Below are positions 10,987-21,529 of a DNA stretch of 64,000 bases, one piece after another. The notes beneath the pieces are model-generated. The model did no database searches. It saw only the letters and a program-made list of their open reading frames with translations, and had not been told where the DNA came from. Source of the DNA: Anoplolepis gracilipes (Eukaryota; Arthropoda; Insecta; Hymenoptera; Formicidae); contig NW_027328667.1 in the NCBI RefSeq assembly GCF_047496725.1, positions 2,159,859 through 2,223,858 of the forward strand. The letters are read 5' to 3'. Within the stretch, counting starts at the first letter, position 1, and every line of letters begins with the position of its first letter. The translations under genes and the position numbers were made by a program.

Positions 10987-11343
10987 CCAATAGATATAAA
11001 AATAATTATTAATAAAATAGAAAAATTTAAATAATAAAAATTAGTAGCAAACGGATATAATAATCATATAGATAATATAGTTACAAATTTCATTAAAGGA
11101 GTCAAATAAAATAATCGATAATTAGATTTATAAACATAAAATAATTCTTTATTTAATAATTTAATAGCATCGCTGAAAGGTTGCAAAATACCAACTAACC
11201 CGACCTTATTAGGACCTTTACGTATTTGTACATGTATATCCTAAAAATTTCCGCTCTAATAAAGTTAAAAAAGCAATCCCTAACAATAAAATTAATAATA
11301 AAATTAATAAATTTAATAAATTTAAAACTAAATAATAATAAAT
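10979..11343 (-). pseudogene. nad1: NUMT nad1, 5' part (copy 1)
   Basis: N-terminal part of NADH dehydrogenase subunit 1 (complex I membrane subunit), start ATT at about 11343. It includes LERKFLGY and IRKGPNKVGLVGILQPFSDA. A 4-bp insertion near 11232-11237 (GTACATGTATATCC against GTACATATCC in the copies at 33541 and 63020) breaks the frame within RKFLGYVQI. The gene is cut at 10979 by family B sequence. Confidence 0.9.
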
Positions 11344-11355
11344 ATTTTTAATTAT

Positions 11356-11420
11356 TACTTATATAAATTATTTTTATATATTTATAAATTCTAAATTTAT
11401 TACACTATTCTGCCAAAGTA
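11356..11420 (-). tRNA. trnL1: NUMT tRNA-Leu (CUN), anticodon UAG
   Basis: The minus strand reads ACTTTGGCAGAATAGTG and a TTTAGAA anticodon loop, between nad1 and 16S as in most insects. Ends are estimated from acceptor-stem pairing. Confidence 0.8.
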
Positions 11421-12883
11421 ATCTACAATTTTTATAAAATTAATATTATTCTTTAATTTAAAAAAAATTTCAAATAAAAAGTCCTTTCGTACAAATTTAT
11501 TTACACTTTAATTATAGATAAAATCCGATCTGGCTTACGTCGATCTAAACTCAAATCATGTAAAATTTTAATAGTCGAACAGACTAAATAATTAAATTTT
11601 TCCATCTAATTTTTATTTTAATTCAACATCGAGGTCTCAATCATTTTTTATAATATGATCTTAAAAAAAATATTACGCTGTTATCCCTAAGGTAATTAAT
11701 TTTTCAATAATTTCTTTTAAAACTTATTCATATTTTCATAAATATATGATTATCTATTAAATAAAATTAAAAAAGTTTATAAAATTTTTTAATCCTCCCA
11801 ACTAAATATAATTTTATACTAAATTTAAAAACTAATGTATTTTAATAAAAATTATATTAAATTCTATAGGGTCTTATCGTCCCATAATATTATTTGAACA
11901 TTTTTATTCAAAATTTAAATTTTTATTATTTAATTTAAAAAGCTTAAATCTTATCCATTCCTTCATTCCAGCCTCCAATTAAAAGACAAATGATTATGCT
12001 ACGTTAGCACAGTCAAATTACTGCGGCTATTTAATACACATCATTGAGCAGAACAAACCTTTAATTATTTTCTAAAAACCATGTTTTTATTAAACAGGTG
12101 GACTTAATTTTATTTAAATATATTAAATAAATTTATTTTGCCTAATTCTTTAATTAAATATAAATTATTAATTATTATCAAATTTTTAAAAATAAATTTT
12201 ATAAATAATACTAATTTTATCATTATTAATTTTTAATTTAAATTAATAAAAATATTTTTTTAATTTATTAAATTTATTTTAATTTTAAAATTATAATTAA
12301 ACTATGCTGAAATAAATAAATTATTAAATTTTTTCAAAAAATTTTAAATTTTAAAACCATTTTTATAAAATTTTTATAAATAATATTAATAAATTTTTTA
12401 AATTTTAAAATTAATTTATAGATTATCCCATAAATTTTTAATATAAATCAATATATTTATTGTAAATAAAAATTATTTTAAACTTTAATAAAAATTTACA
12501 TATTTAAATTTATATCTAAATTAAATTTATATAAAAAAAAAAATTAGATATCAAAAAAATTGATTAAAGTATCTTCTCTAAATAAATATTAAAAATAATT
12601 TTTTTATATTAAATTTTATTTATTTATTTAACTCTTTTTTTTCGAGAAATTTATTTATCAATAATTTTTTTTAATAAACCCTGATACAAAAGGTACATTT
12701 AACTAAAATTACTTTTAAAAATTTTTTTATTTTTCATTTACATTACATTATCATTAAAATTAAAATAATTATTTTAAAATTTTTTACTAAAACTTTTTTT
12801 TTTTTTAATATAATTTTATTTAATAATTTATAATATTTTTTCTTATATTTATTTATTATTAATAATTTATTTATTAATTATAA
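11421..12883 (-). rRNA. rrnL: NUMT 16S rRNA (copy 1)
   Basis: Large mitochondrial rRNA on the minus strand, bounded by trnL1 and trnV. Conserved stretches are readable on the plus strand: CTGGCTTACG(T/C)CGATCTAAAC, TTACGCTGTTATCCCTAAGG and TAAAAGACAAATGATTATGC. Ends are set by the flanking tRNAs. It differs from the second copy by scattered substitutions, including TGGCTTACGT for TGGCTTACGC. Confidence 0.88.
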
Positions 12884-12953
12884 TAAAATTTTAATAATTT
12901 TTAATTAATCTTTTCAATGTAAATGAAAAATTTTTATTTAAACTAAAATTTTT
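12884..12953 (-). tRNA. trnV: NUMT tRNA-Val, anticodon UAC
   Basis: The minus strand has TTTCA-TTTACAT-TGAAA as anticodon arm, between 16S and 12S. Ends are approximate because the region is almost all A+T. Confidence 0.7.
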
Positions 12954-13750
12954 TTTTATTCTAAATACATTTTCCAATATATTTACTTTGTTACGACTTT
13001 TTCCATAAATTTTTATTAATGAAAATGACGGGCAATTTGTACATATTTTAATTAAAATTCAATTTAAATATTTTTTTAACTTTACAATTAAATTCAATAT
13101 TTATAAAACTTTAAAAATTTATTTCAATTAATTAAATTAAATGTAACTCATTTAAATCTTAACTATTCTACATTTTGATTTGAATTATAATTATAATTAA
13201 ATTTTTAAATTATTAATCTTTTAATATAATTTTTCAGCAACAATATATAAAAATTAAATTAAGTAATTCTATTCGTGGATTATCAAATTAATCAACAAGT
13301 TCCTCTAAATCATAAAATACCGCCAAATTTTTTATTTTTAATGATTAACATTTAATATTTAATTATATTTTATTTTCATTTAAATAATAGGGTATCTAAT
13401 CCTAATTTATTATATAAATTTTTTTAATTTTATTATTAATTTAAATAAAATTATTTAACTTTTAATATCTATTCATATTTCACCATAAAAAAATAAATTA
13501 GTTAAATATATTTATTTATTTATATATTTTATATTTATATATAATTATTTAAATTTATTTTTATTTAAAGTATAAACCGCAATTGCTGGCACTTTATTTA
13601 TTAATAATAAATTATAATTTTCTATTATAAATTTTCATTTAATTAATTATTATAAATACTAATTTATATATTATTAAATTATTTAAATTTTATATAATTT
13701 TTTAAAATTTTATTTATACTTTAAATTATAAAATAAATTTAAAAAAAAAA
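12954..13750 (-). rRNA. rrnS: NUMT 12S rRNA (copy 1)
   Basis: Small mitochondrial rRNA on the minus strand. The 3' end is marked on the plus strand by TTACTTTGTTACGACTT and GACGGGCAATTTGTAC, the middle by GGGTATCTAATCCTAATTT, and the 5' part by ACCGCAATTGCTGGCAC. The 5' boundary with the control region is estimated from the usual length. Confidence 0.85.
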
Positions 13751-14659
13751 ATTAATTTTTAATTATATTTATTAATTATTAAAAACAAATTATAAAAATA
13801 ATTTAAATTTAAATTTAATATGAATATAAAATTTAATTTATAATATACATAAAAAAAAAATTAAATAATATTCCCCCCCCTTTTTTATATTATTATCATT
13901 ATTATTAATTATTAATAATTATTTAAATATATTAAAATATTTTATTAATAAATAATTTTTTTTTTCTATATTTTAGGTTTTTAATATTTTAAATTAAAAA
14001 TAATGATTAATAAGTTTTAATTAATTAATATTAAATAATTAATGTTAATTAAATATTTTAAATATATATAATTAATTATATATTTATAAAAATAATTAAA
14101 ATATTTTATTAACATTAAATAATAATTATTAAATAATATTAATGTATATATAAATAAAAACTTAAATTTTTAATTTTTTTTACTTTCTATAAAATACTCT
14201 CCTTAAATTTATATAAATAAGATTTTTAATTATTATTAATTATTTTATTTATAGATAAGTTTTTTAATTTTAATTTTAATAATATATTTTTTTTTGTAAA
14301 TACATATAATTAAAATAGTCAATTATTAAATTTAAATAAAATTACTCTCTCCCTCTGAATTTTATTTTAACTAATTATACTTTTTTAATTCTATAATAAC
14401 TAATTATTTTTAAAAAATCAATTTTTATAATAATTTTATTTATAATATTTTATTATTTAATTTATTAATTAATCTTTATAACTACTTTAATTTTAATAAA
14501 TTCTTTTATTATTTTTACTAATACAAATTTAATTTAAATTATTTATTTAAATTTACTTATAACCTTTTTTTAAATTAAATTTACTTATCATATTTAATTT
14601 TAACTAATGATTAATAGTCAATTTTCAAAAATATTATACTAATTTATATTTATTTAATT
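13751..14659. other. NUMT A+T-rich control region (copy 1)
   Basis: About 0.9 kb between 12S and trnM made almost wholly of A and T, with a C-run at 13873-13880 (8 C; 6 C in the second copy), T-runs and small inverted repeats. This is the position of the mitochondrial replication and transcription control region. No gene is present. Confidence 0.75.
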
Positions 14660-14729
14660 AAAGTAAGTAAGCTAATTCTCTAAGCTTTTAGGTTCATACC
14701 CTAAATATAGAAATTTTATCTTTCTCTTA
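14660..14729 (+). tRNA. trnM: NUMT tRNA-Met, anticodon CAU
   Basis: AAGTAAGTAAGCTAAT is followed by an arm with TTAGGTTCATACCCTAA (anticodon CAT). Its position directly after the control region and before trnI is the M-I-Q order common in ants. Confidence 0.85.
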
Positions 14730-14782
14730 TTTAATTAATTATTTTTGCTATTTAAATTTTATTAATAACTAAAAATTTATTT

Positions 14783-14850
14783 AATGATATGCCTGATAAA
14801 AGGATTATTTTGATAGAATAAATCATACATAATTTATATATGTTTTCATT
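14783..14850 (+). tRNA. trnI: NUMT tRNA-Ile, anticodon GAU
   Basis: AATGATATGCCTGATAAAAG and a TTTGATAG anticodon loop match insect trnI. Confidence 0.85.
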
Positions 14851-14864
14851 TAAATTAATTTTTT

Positions 14865-14935
14865 TATATTTAATAGATTTAAACTATCTCAAAAAATTTC
14901 AAAAATTTTTATGCTTCATAATACATTAAAATATA
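14865..14935 (-). tRNA. trnQ: NUMT tRNA-Gln, anticodon UUG
   Basis: The minus strand begins TATATTT and ends AAATATA (7-bp acceptor), with TTTTTGAAAT as anticodon loop. It precedes nad2. Confidence 0.82.
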
Positions 14936-14979
14936 ATATTAATATTCAATATTTATTCAAAGTTTAATACAACTAAAAA

Positions 14980-16019
14980 ATTAATTTTATTTATATGCAT
15001 CATAATTTATTCATAAAATTTTTTTTAATGTCTTATTTAATTTATTTTTCTTTTATTTCTTTATTTTTATACGATTTATTAATAATTTGATTTATTATGG
15101 AAATTAATAATTTTTTATTCATTTGTTTTTTATCAATTAAATTAAAAAATAAAAAAATTATTTTTTTATATTATCTCATTCAAGCTTTAGCTTCCTTAAT
15201 AATAATGTTAACTTTAATTATTAATAATTTTATATATATACAAATAAATTTTATTATAATCAATTTTTTTATCTCTATTATAATTAAATTAGGGATCCCC
15301 CCATTTCATTCATGAATCCCTTCTGTAGCTATTTTTTTAGATTGATATTCATTATTTATTTTTTTAACAATTCAAAAAATTATTCCTTTATACATAATTT
15401 CACTTATTAACCCTCCAATTTTTTTACTATATTTTATAATTTTAACATCTGCATTTATCTCCGCCTTTAAAATAATTAATTCAATAAATTTTAAAATTTT
15501 ATTAAGATTTTCTTCAATTAACCAAATGTTTTCTTCAATTAACCGGATGAATATTAATTTTAATTTATTTTAAAACCCTAATCTGATTTTCATATTTAAT
15601 ATTCTATACACTTATCCTATTAATTATTATTATAATTTTTATATATTTTAAAATTTCATTTAGATTTTCTTTAAGTAATAACTTTCCTTCAATTAATTTT
15701 AATTTAATTTGTTTGTTATTAATTTTTAATTTAGCCAGAATTCCTCCACTAACGTTTTTTATTTTTAAATGAACTATAATCTATATTTTTTTATTAAATT
15801 CAAATTTTTACTTTATTTTTATTTTAATGATTTTAAATTCTTTCATTTTAAATTATGTTTTTTATTAATTTAATAAATCTAATAATATATTTTTATTCAA
15901 TTAAAATTAAGCTTTTTAATAAACCAATATACATATATAAATTTTCCCACTCATATAGATTATTTATTTTTTTCATGATTTTAAGCTTAATCTTTTCATT
16001 AATTATAATTTCAATTTAG
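14980..16019 (+). pseudogene. nad2: NUMT nad2 (copy 1)
   Basis: NADH dehydrogenase subunit 2. A start codon ATT at 14980 or ATG at 14995 is possible; the stop is TAG at 16017. With TGA read as Trp the N-terminal two thirds are open, with IKLGIPPFHSW and a Ser/Phe-rich middle. A 21-bp tandem duplication (15508-15528 and 15529-15549) lies in frame. One extra T near 15570 shifts the frame, and the C-terminal part (LASIPPLTFFIFKWT) continues in the next frame. A second shift near 15862 is specific to this copy; the copy at 31894 is open there. Confidence 0.85.
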
Positions 16020-16087
16020 TTTGTATACAATTTTTTAAAATTAGATATATAATTTTCACCCCACTTAATCAATAAATTTTAAATATT

Positions 16088-16164
16088 AAGATTTTAAGTT
16101 AAATTTTTAAACTTTAAATTTTCAAAGTTTACACAATAAAATTTTTAAAAATTTTTAAATCTTA
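16088..16164 (+). tRNA. trnW: NUMT tRNA-Trp, anticodon UCA
   Basis: AAGATTTTAAGTTAAAT, then TTTTCAAAG anticodon loop, then AAATCTT closing the acceptor stem. Confidence 0.82.
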
Positions 16165-16173
16165 AAAATTCTA

Positions 16174-16245
16174 ATATTTTAATTTTTTATTAAAAATTTT
16201 TTTAAATTTGCAATTTAATATTTTTATTAGTTAAACTATAAAATA
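16174..16245 (-). tRNA. trnC: NUMT tRNA-Cys, anticodon GCA
   Basis: The minus strand has TATTTTA...TAAAATA as acceptor pair and AAATTGCAAATTT as anticodon arm. Confidence 0.8.
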
Positions 16246-16280
16246 TATAAAAAATTTTTATTTTTATAACACATTTAATG

Positions 16281-16347
16281 TAATATCAGAAAATTAAAAT
16301 TTTCTTAAATAAATTTACAATTTATTACTTAAATCAGACATGATATC
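16281..16347 (-). tRNA. trnY: NUMT tRNA-Tyr, anticodon GUA
   Basis: The minus strand begins GATATCA, has AATTGTAAATT as anticodon arm and ends TGATATT. The order W-C-Y is the standard insect order. Confidence 0.8.
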
Positions 16348-16402
16348 TATTATTATCTCACTTAAACTTAGTAAATAATTTTATTATCAATAAAAATATA
16401 CT

Positions 16403-17929
16403 ATGAATAAGTGACTTTATTCAACTAATCACAAAGATATTGGCATTCTATATTTTTTATTTGCAATTTGGGCTGGGATAATCGGATCTTCTATAAGAAT
16501 AATTATTCGTTTAAAATTAGGATCATCTAATGCACTAATTAATAATGATCAAATTTATAATTCAATAGTTACTAGACACGCATTTATTATAATTTTCTTT
16601 ATAGTTATGCCATTTATAATTGGGGGATTTGGAAATTTTCTTGTCCCTCTAATACTTGGTTCACCTGATATAGCCTACCCTCGAATAAATAATATAAGTT
16701 TTTGATTTCTACCCCCCTCACTCTCTCTACTTTTATTAAGTAATTTTATTAATGATGGAACTGGGACTGGATGAACAATTTATCCCCCTTTAGCCTCTAA
16801 TACATTTCACAATGGTCCTTCAGTAGATTTAACAATTATTTCTCTTCATATTGCCGGAATATCTTCTATTCTAGGGGCTATTAATTTTATTTCTACAATC
16901 TTAAATATACATCATAAAAATCTCGCAATTGATAAAATACCCCTTCTAGTTTGATCAATTCTCATTACAGCAATTCTCTTACTTTTATCCCTCCCAATTT
17001 TAGCCGGAGCAATCACAATACTTTTAACAGACCGAAATTTAAATACTTCATTTTTTGATCCGTCAGGAGGGGGTGATCCTATTCTTTATCAACATTTATT
17101 TTGATTCTTTGGTCACCCCGAAGTTTATATTCTTATTCTCCCAGGATTTGGGCTAATTTCCCATATTATCATAAATGAGAGAGGAAAAAAAGAAACCTTT
17201 GGTGCCTTAGGAATAATCTATGCTCTTATAGCAATTGGATTTTTAGGCTTTATTGTTTGGGCTCATCATATATCTATTGAGCTAGATGTTGATACCCGAG
17301 CCTATTTCACTTCAGCAACAATAATTATTGCAATTCCAACAGGAATTAAAATCTTCAGTTGAATTACAACACTTCATGGTACAAAAATTAATTATAATTC
17401 CTCTCTTTGATGGGCTATAGGATTAATTTTTTTATTCACAATGGGGGGATTAACTGGAATTATACTATCCAATTCCTCAATTGATATTATTCTTCATGAT
17501 ACATATTATGTTGTTGCCTACTTTCATTATGTTCTTTCTATAGGAGCTGTATTTGCCATTATTGTAAGATTTATTCATTGATTCCCTCTTATTACAGGAT
17601 ATTCTTTAAATAATTACTTTTTAAATATTCAATTTATCTCAATATTTGTTGGTGTAAATTTAACATTCTTCCCACAACATTTTTTAGGGGTGAGAGGCAT
17701 ACCTCGACGATACTCAGATTATCCAGACACCTACCTCTCATGAAATATTATTTCTTCAATTGGTTCATTAATTTCTATCATCAGATTAATTTTTTTAATA
17801 TATTTAATTTGAGAATCCCTATCATCTAAACGTCTTGTCTTAAATATATTCTATCTTAATCCTTCATTAGAATGACTAAGAAAATTACCACCTGTTAATC
17901 ACAGATATAATGAAATTCCTTCAATTTAA
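16403..17929 (+). pseudogene. cox1: NUMT cox1, open frame but damaged active site
   Basis: Cytochrome c oxidase subunit I, the catalytic subunit with heme a, heme a3 and CuB. ATG to TAA gives 508 codons in the invertebrate mitochondrial code, with no shift or stop. It starts MNKWLYSTNHKDIGILYFLF, like ant COX1. Several near-invariant residues are altered: RLELG reads RLKLG (about 16507); WAHHMFTVGLDVDT reads WAHHMSIELDVDT, one residue short (about 17267-17290); and VVAHFHYVLSMG reads VVAYFHYVLSMG (about 17517), which removes the heme a3 ligand His. The CuB pair HH is kept. These changes are expected of a nuclear copy and not of a working enzyme. Confidence 0.9.
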
Positions 17930-17953
17930 TTAAAAATTATCAACTTTAAAAAA

Positions 17954-18022
17954 TTTTAATATGGCAGATTAGTGGCAATAGATTTAAACTCTATATATAA
18001 AGATAAATTCTTTTATTAAAAA
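17954..18022 (+). tRNA. trnL2: NUMT tRNA-Leu (UUR), anticodon UAA
   Basis: TTTTAAT...ATTAAAA acceptor, ATGGCAGATTAGTG D-arm and GATTTAAACTC anticodon loop, between cox1 and cox2 as is standard in insects. Confidence 0.85.
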
Positions 18023-18699
18023 TAATTACTTGAATAATTTTCCTTCAAAATTCTAATTCACCTACATATGATATAATAATTTTTTTTCATGATTTTACTA
18101 TAATAATTTTAATTTTCATTACTTTATTAATTCTTTTTATTATAATTTCAATAATTAATAATAAATTTACTGACCGATTTATACTTCAAGGCCACACTAT
18201 TGAATTAATTTGAACTATTTTTCCAATATTTATTTTAATTTTTATTGCCATCCCATCAATTAAAATTTTATATTTAACTGATGAGATATTTAATAATAAA
18301 ATTACCCTGAAATCTATGGGACATCAATGATATTGAAGGTATGAACTTTCAGATTTTTTAAATATTGAATTTGATTCATTTATAATTCCTACTAATGAAT
18401 TAAACCCCAATGAATTTCGTCTATTAGACGTAGATAATCGTTGTATTCTTCCATATAATTATCCCATTCGTGTTTTAACTACATCTATAGATGTAATTCA
18501 CGCTTGAACAGTCCCATCTTTAGGAATTAAAATAGATTCTACACCCGGACGACTAAATCAATCAATGTTAATTATAAACCGACCAGGTCTTTTTTTTGGC
18601 CAATGTTCTGAAATTTGTGCTATAAATCATAGATTTATACTCATTGTTATTGAATCAACAAACTTTCCTAACTTCAAAGACTGACTTCTTACCTTTTAA
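18022..18699 (+). pseudogene. cox2: NUMT cox2, open frame
   Basis: Cytochrome c oxidase subunit II, which carries the CuA centre that accepts electrons from cytochrome c. ATA at 18022 to TAA at 18697 gives 225 codons, open in the mitochondrial code. It starts MITWMIFLQNSNSPTYDMMI, two membrane segments follow, and the C-terminal domain keeps the CuA region (DVIHAWTVPSLGIK, FGQCSEICAINHRF). I see no frameshift. It is called a pseudogene only because the block is nuclear and uses a code the nucleus cannot read. Confidence 0.88.
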
Positions 18700-18756
18700 C
18701 TAATTTTTTTTATTTTAATTGAATAATTAATAAATATAAAATATAATTTTTACATT

Positions 18757-18829
18757 CATTAAATGACTGAAAGTAAGTTTTGACTTTTTAAGTCAAATTA
18801 TAATAGATCTAACACCCTATTTTTAATGT
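18757..18829 (+). tRNA. trnK: NUMT tRNA-Lys, anticodon UUU
   Basis: CATTAAATGACTGAAAGTAAG and TTGAC-TTTTTAA-GTCAA anticodon arm, ending ...TTTAATG. Confidence 0.82.
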
Positions 18830-18905
18830 AAAGAATTAGTTTAATATTAAAAAACATTAAATTGTCAATTTAAAAATATTTTCACCCCCACAAAAATATT
18901 CTTTT
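18830..18905 (+). tRNA. trnD: NUMT tRNA-Asp, anticodon GUC
   Basis: AAAGAAT...ATTCTTT acceptor and AAATTGTCAATTT anticodon arm, directly after trnK. Confidence 0.82.
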
Positions 18906-19070
18906 ATACCACACATAATACCGATAATATGAGCAATAATGTTAATTTTAACTATATTTTCACTTTTTATGATTTTAAGCATTATTTATTTTTATCCTAT
19001 CAACTTAAAAATTAATTATTATAATAATATAATTTTAACAAATCCTAAAAAATGAATTTGAAAATGATAA
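18906..19070 (+). pseudogene. atp8: NUMT atp8, open frame
   Basis: ATP synthase F0 subunit 8, a one-span membrane protein. ATA to TAA gives 54 codons. It starts MPHMMPMMWAMML and ends with the Lys/Trp-rich tail NPKKWIWKW typical of insect ATP8. It overlaps atp6 by 7 nt (ATGATAA), as in functional insect mtDNA. Confidence 0.85.
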
Positions 19071-19733
19071 TAAATTTATTTTCTATTTTTGACCCCTCAA
19101 CTAGAATTAATTTTTCTCTAAATTGATTAAGAACTTTAATTATTTTTCTTATTTTTTCATATCAATATTGACTTATCCCCTCTCGTTTACATATATTTTT
19201 TAATTTTTTATTAAATTTTCTAATAAAAGAATTTAAAATTTTAATTAATTATTCCTATTCTAATTTAATTATTTTTATTAGTTTATTTTTATTTATTATT
19301 GTAAATAATTTCATAGGCTTATTCCCCTATATCTTTACATCTTCTAGTCACTTAAGTTTTTGTCTTTCTTTATCTTTATCCCTGTGAATTTCTATAATGT
19401 TATTTAGAATTTTAAATTACACTAATGATTTCTTTTCTCATCTTACCCCTCAAGGAACTCCCTTCATTCTAATACCATTTATAGTCATTATTGAATCAAT
19501 CAGTCTGATTATCCGGCCTCTCACGTTGGCAATTCGTCTGACAGCAAATATAATTGCAGGACATTTACTTTTATTATTATTAGGATCTTTCTGGGCAAAT
19601 TATTAATAATTTCTTAATTTTTTTAATTATAATCTCCTCTCAACTTTTATTATTTATTCTTGAATTATTTGTATCAATTATTCAGGCCTATGTGTTTTCC
19701 ATTCTTTCTACATTATTTAGAAGAGAAATTTAA
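19064..19733 (+). pseudogene. atp6: NUMT atp6, frameshifted
   Basis: ATP synthase F0 subunit a, part of the proton channel. Start ATG at 19064, stop TAA at 19731. It begins MMMNLFSIFDPSTSINFSLN, and the channel segment IRPLTLAIRLTANIIAGHLL with its key Arg is present. Near 19597 the frame runs into TAA after GSFWANY. The C-terminal 45 residues (FLIFLIMISSQLLLFILELF...) continue one frame further. The length of 670 bp is 3n+1, consistent with one extra base or two lost. Confidence 0.88.
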
Positions 19734-19800
19734 TTAATTTTTACTATTTCAAATAAATAAATAATAAATAATTATAATCAAATTTTATAGTATTATCATT

Positions 19801-20589
19801 ATGACAAAATTACATCAAAATCATTCATTTCATTTAGTATCAATTAGACCTTGGCCTATTATTATTTCTTTCAGATTATTTAATAACTTAATTTCAATAA
19901 TTATATGATTTCATAAATTAAATTATCTAATTATAATTTCTATTCCTTGCACATTATTATGCATATATCAATGATGACGAGATGTAACACGAGAATCAAC
20001 ATTTCAAGGATCTCATACAATTAATGTATATATTGGCCTTCGCTTAGGGATAATTTTATTTATTATTTCAGAAATTTTCTTTTTTATTTCCTTTTTCTGA
20101 GCTTATTTTCATTCTGCTTTAGCCCCTTCCATAGAAATTGGTCAATTATGACCCCCCTTAGGCATTAAACCATTCAATCCATTTGATATCCCTCTAATAA
20201 ATACTATTATTCTTTTATCCTCTGGGATAACAGTAACTTGAACGCATCATTCTATCTTAAATAAAAACTTTAATGAAAGATATCAAAGCCTTTTATTAAC
20301 AATTATACTTGGGATTTATTTTACCTCCCTTCAAATAATTGAATATTTCGAGTCACCTTTTTCAATTGCTGACTCTATTTATGGGTCAACCTTTTTTCTA
20401 GCTACAGGCTTTCACGGAATTCATGTAATTATTGGGACGCTATTTCTTTCAATTTGTTTGCTTCGCATAAATTTTCTTCATTTCAGAAAATCTCACCATT
20501 TTGGTTTTGAGGCAGCAGCCTGATACTGACATTTTGTAGATGTTGTTTGATTATTTTTATATATTTCTATTTATTGATGAAGATACTAA
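19801..20589 (+). pseudogene. cox3: NUMT cox3, open frame
   Basis: Cytochrome c oxidase subunit III. ATG to TAA gives 262 codons, open in the mitochondrial code: MTKLHQNHSFHLVSISPWPI at the start, FFWAYFHSALAPSMEIGQ and [20 protein letters not shown] at the end. The usual TWAHHS reads TWTHHS. A 67-bp A+T spacer separates it from atp6. Confidence 0.88.
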
Positions 20590-20626
20590 AATATTACTTA
20601 ATTTAAATTAATTTATTATTTTATAA

Positions 20627-20695
20627 ATTTATATAGTATATTCATATTACATTTAATTTCCAATTAAAAAAATTAATAAAATTTTAATATAAATA
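20627..20695 (+). tRNA. trnG: NUMT tRNA-Gly, anticodon UCC
   Basis: ATTTATA...TATAAAT acceptor and TTAATTTCCAATTAA anticodon arm. Confidence 0.82.
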
Positions 20696-21046
20696 ATTTT
20701 AACTTTTATTTATATAATTACATTTTTTATTATTCTATCAACTCTAATTTTATTAATTAATTTACTTATCTCATCTAAATCATTAGCAAATCGAGAAAAA
20801 ATCTCACCATTTGAATGTGGATTTGATCCTCTATCTAATTCTCGTCACCCATTTAGAATTCAATTTTTTTTAATTAGTTTAATCTTTTTAATTTTTGACA
20901 TTGAAATTACTCTCTTAATCCCATTAATTTACATATATTTTATAAATAAAATTATTATTTTTTCCTCATTATTGTTCATTTTCATTCTAATTTCTGGCCT
21001 AATCATTGAATATTTAGAAAAATCAATTGACTGAAAAACTAATTAA
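20696..21046 (+). pseudogene. nad3: NUMT nad3, open frame
   Basis: NADH dehydrogenase subunit 3. ATT at 20696 to TAA at 21044 gives 116 codons, open in the mitochondrial code. The conserved loop REKISPFECGFDPLSNSRHP and the segment FLIFDIEITLLIPL are present. It follows trnG without spacing. Confidence 0.87.
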
Positions 21047-21103
21047 AATTTATAATTTTTTTACATTCATAAATTTATTTTTTATTCTTGATAAATTTTA
21101 TTC

Positions 21104-21174
21104 AGGATTTTAGTTAAACATAAATAACATTTAAATTGCAATTAAAAATTAAATATCTTAATATTTAAATCTTA
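21104..21174 (+). tRNA. trnA: NUMT tRNA-Ala, anticodon UGC
   Basis: AGGATTT...AAATCTT acceptor and TTTAAATTGCAATTAAA anticodon arm. Confidence 0.82.
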
Positions 21175-21177
21175 ATT

Positions 21178-21249
21178 TTCTTTTAAAGTAAATATTTACA
21201 TTTAATTTCGACCTAAAAATTTGATTAATTTCAATTAATCTAAAAGAAT
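21178..21249 (+). tRNA. trnR: NUMT tRNA-Arg, anticodon UCG
   Basis: TTCTTTT...AAAAGAA acceptor with TTTAATTTCGACCTAAA as anticodon arm. Confidence 0.78.
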
Positions 21250-21273
21250 CACATCGAATAAAATTTATTTTTT

Positions 21274-21334
21274 GAAATAATAATATTTTTGAGCTTCTAA
21301 CTCAACATTCAATGAAAGGTTTCATTTTATTTCA
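21274..21334 (+). tRNA. trnS1: NUMT tRNA-Ser (AGN), anticodon UCU
   Basis: GAAATAA...TTATTTC acceptor and TTGAG-CTTCTAA-CTCAA anticodon arm; the short D side is normal for this tRNA. It lies before trnN, the reverse of the usual insect order. Confidence 0.78.
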
Positions 21335-21364
21335 TAAATTTAATAAATATCTAATTAAAAATTA

Positions 21365-21436
21365 TTAACTAAAACCAAAAAAGAGGTAAATTATTGTTAA
21401 TAATTATATTGAATCTATAAAAAAATTCTAGTTAAT
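21365..21436 (+). tRNA. trnN: NUMT tRNA-Asn, anticodon GUU
   Basis: TTAACTA...TAGTTAA acceptor, CCAAAAAAGAGGTAAATTA and ATTGTTAAT anticodon loop. Confidence 0.83.
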
Positions 21437-21451
21437 TTTTCTTTTTTATTC

Positions 21452-21525
21452 ATTTATATAGTTTAATTAATAAAAACCTTATATTTTCATTATAAAAATA
21501 ATAAATTTTTCTTTATTTATAAATA
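21452..21525 (+). tRNA. trnE: NUMT tRNA-Glu, anticodon UUC
   Basis: ATTTATA...TATAAAT acceptor and TTATA-TTTTCAT-TATAA anticodon arm. Confidence 0.82.
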
Positions 21526-21529
21526 AATT

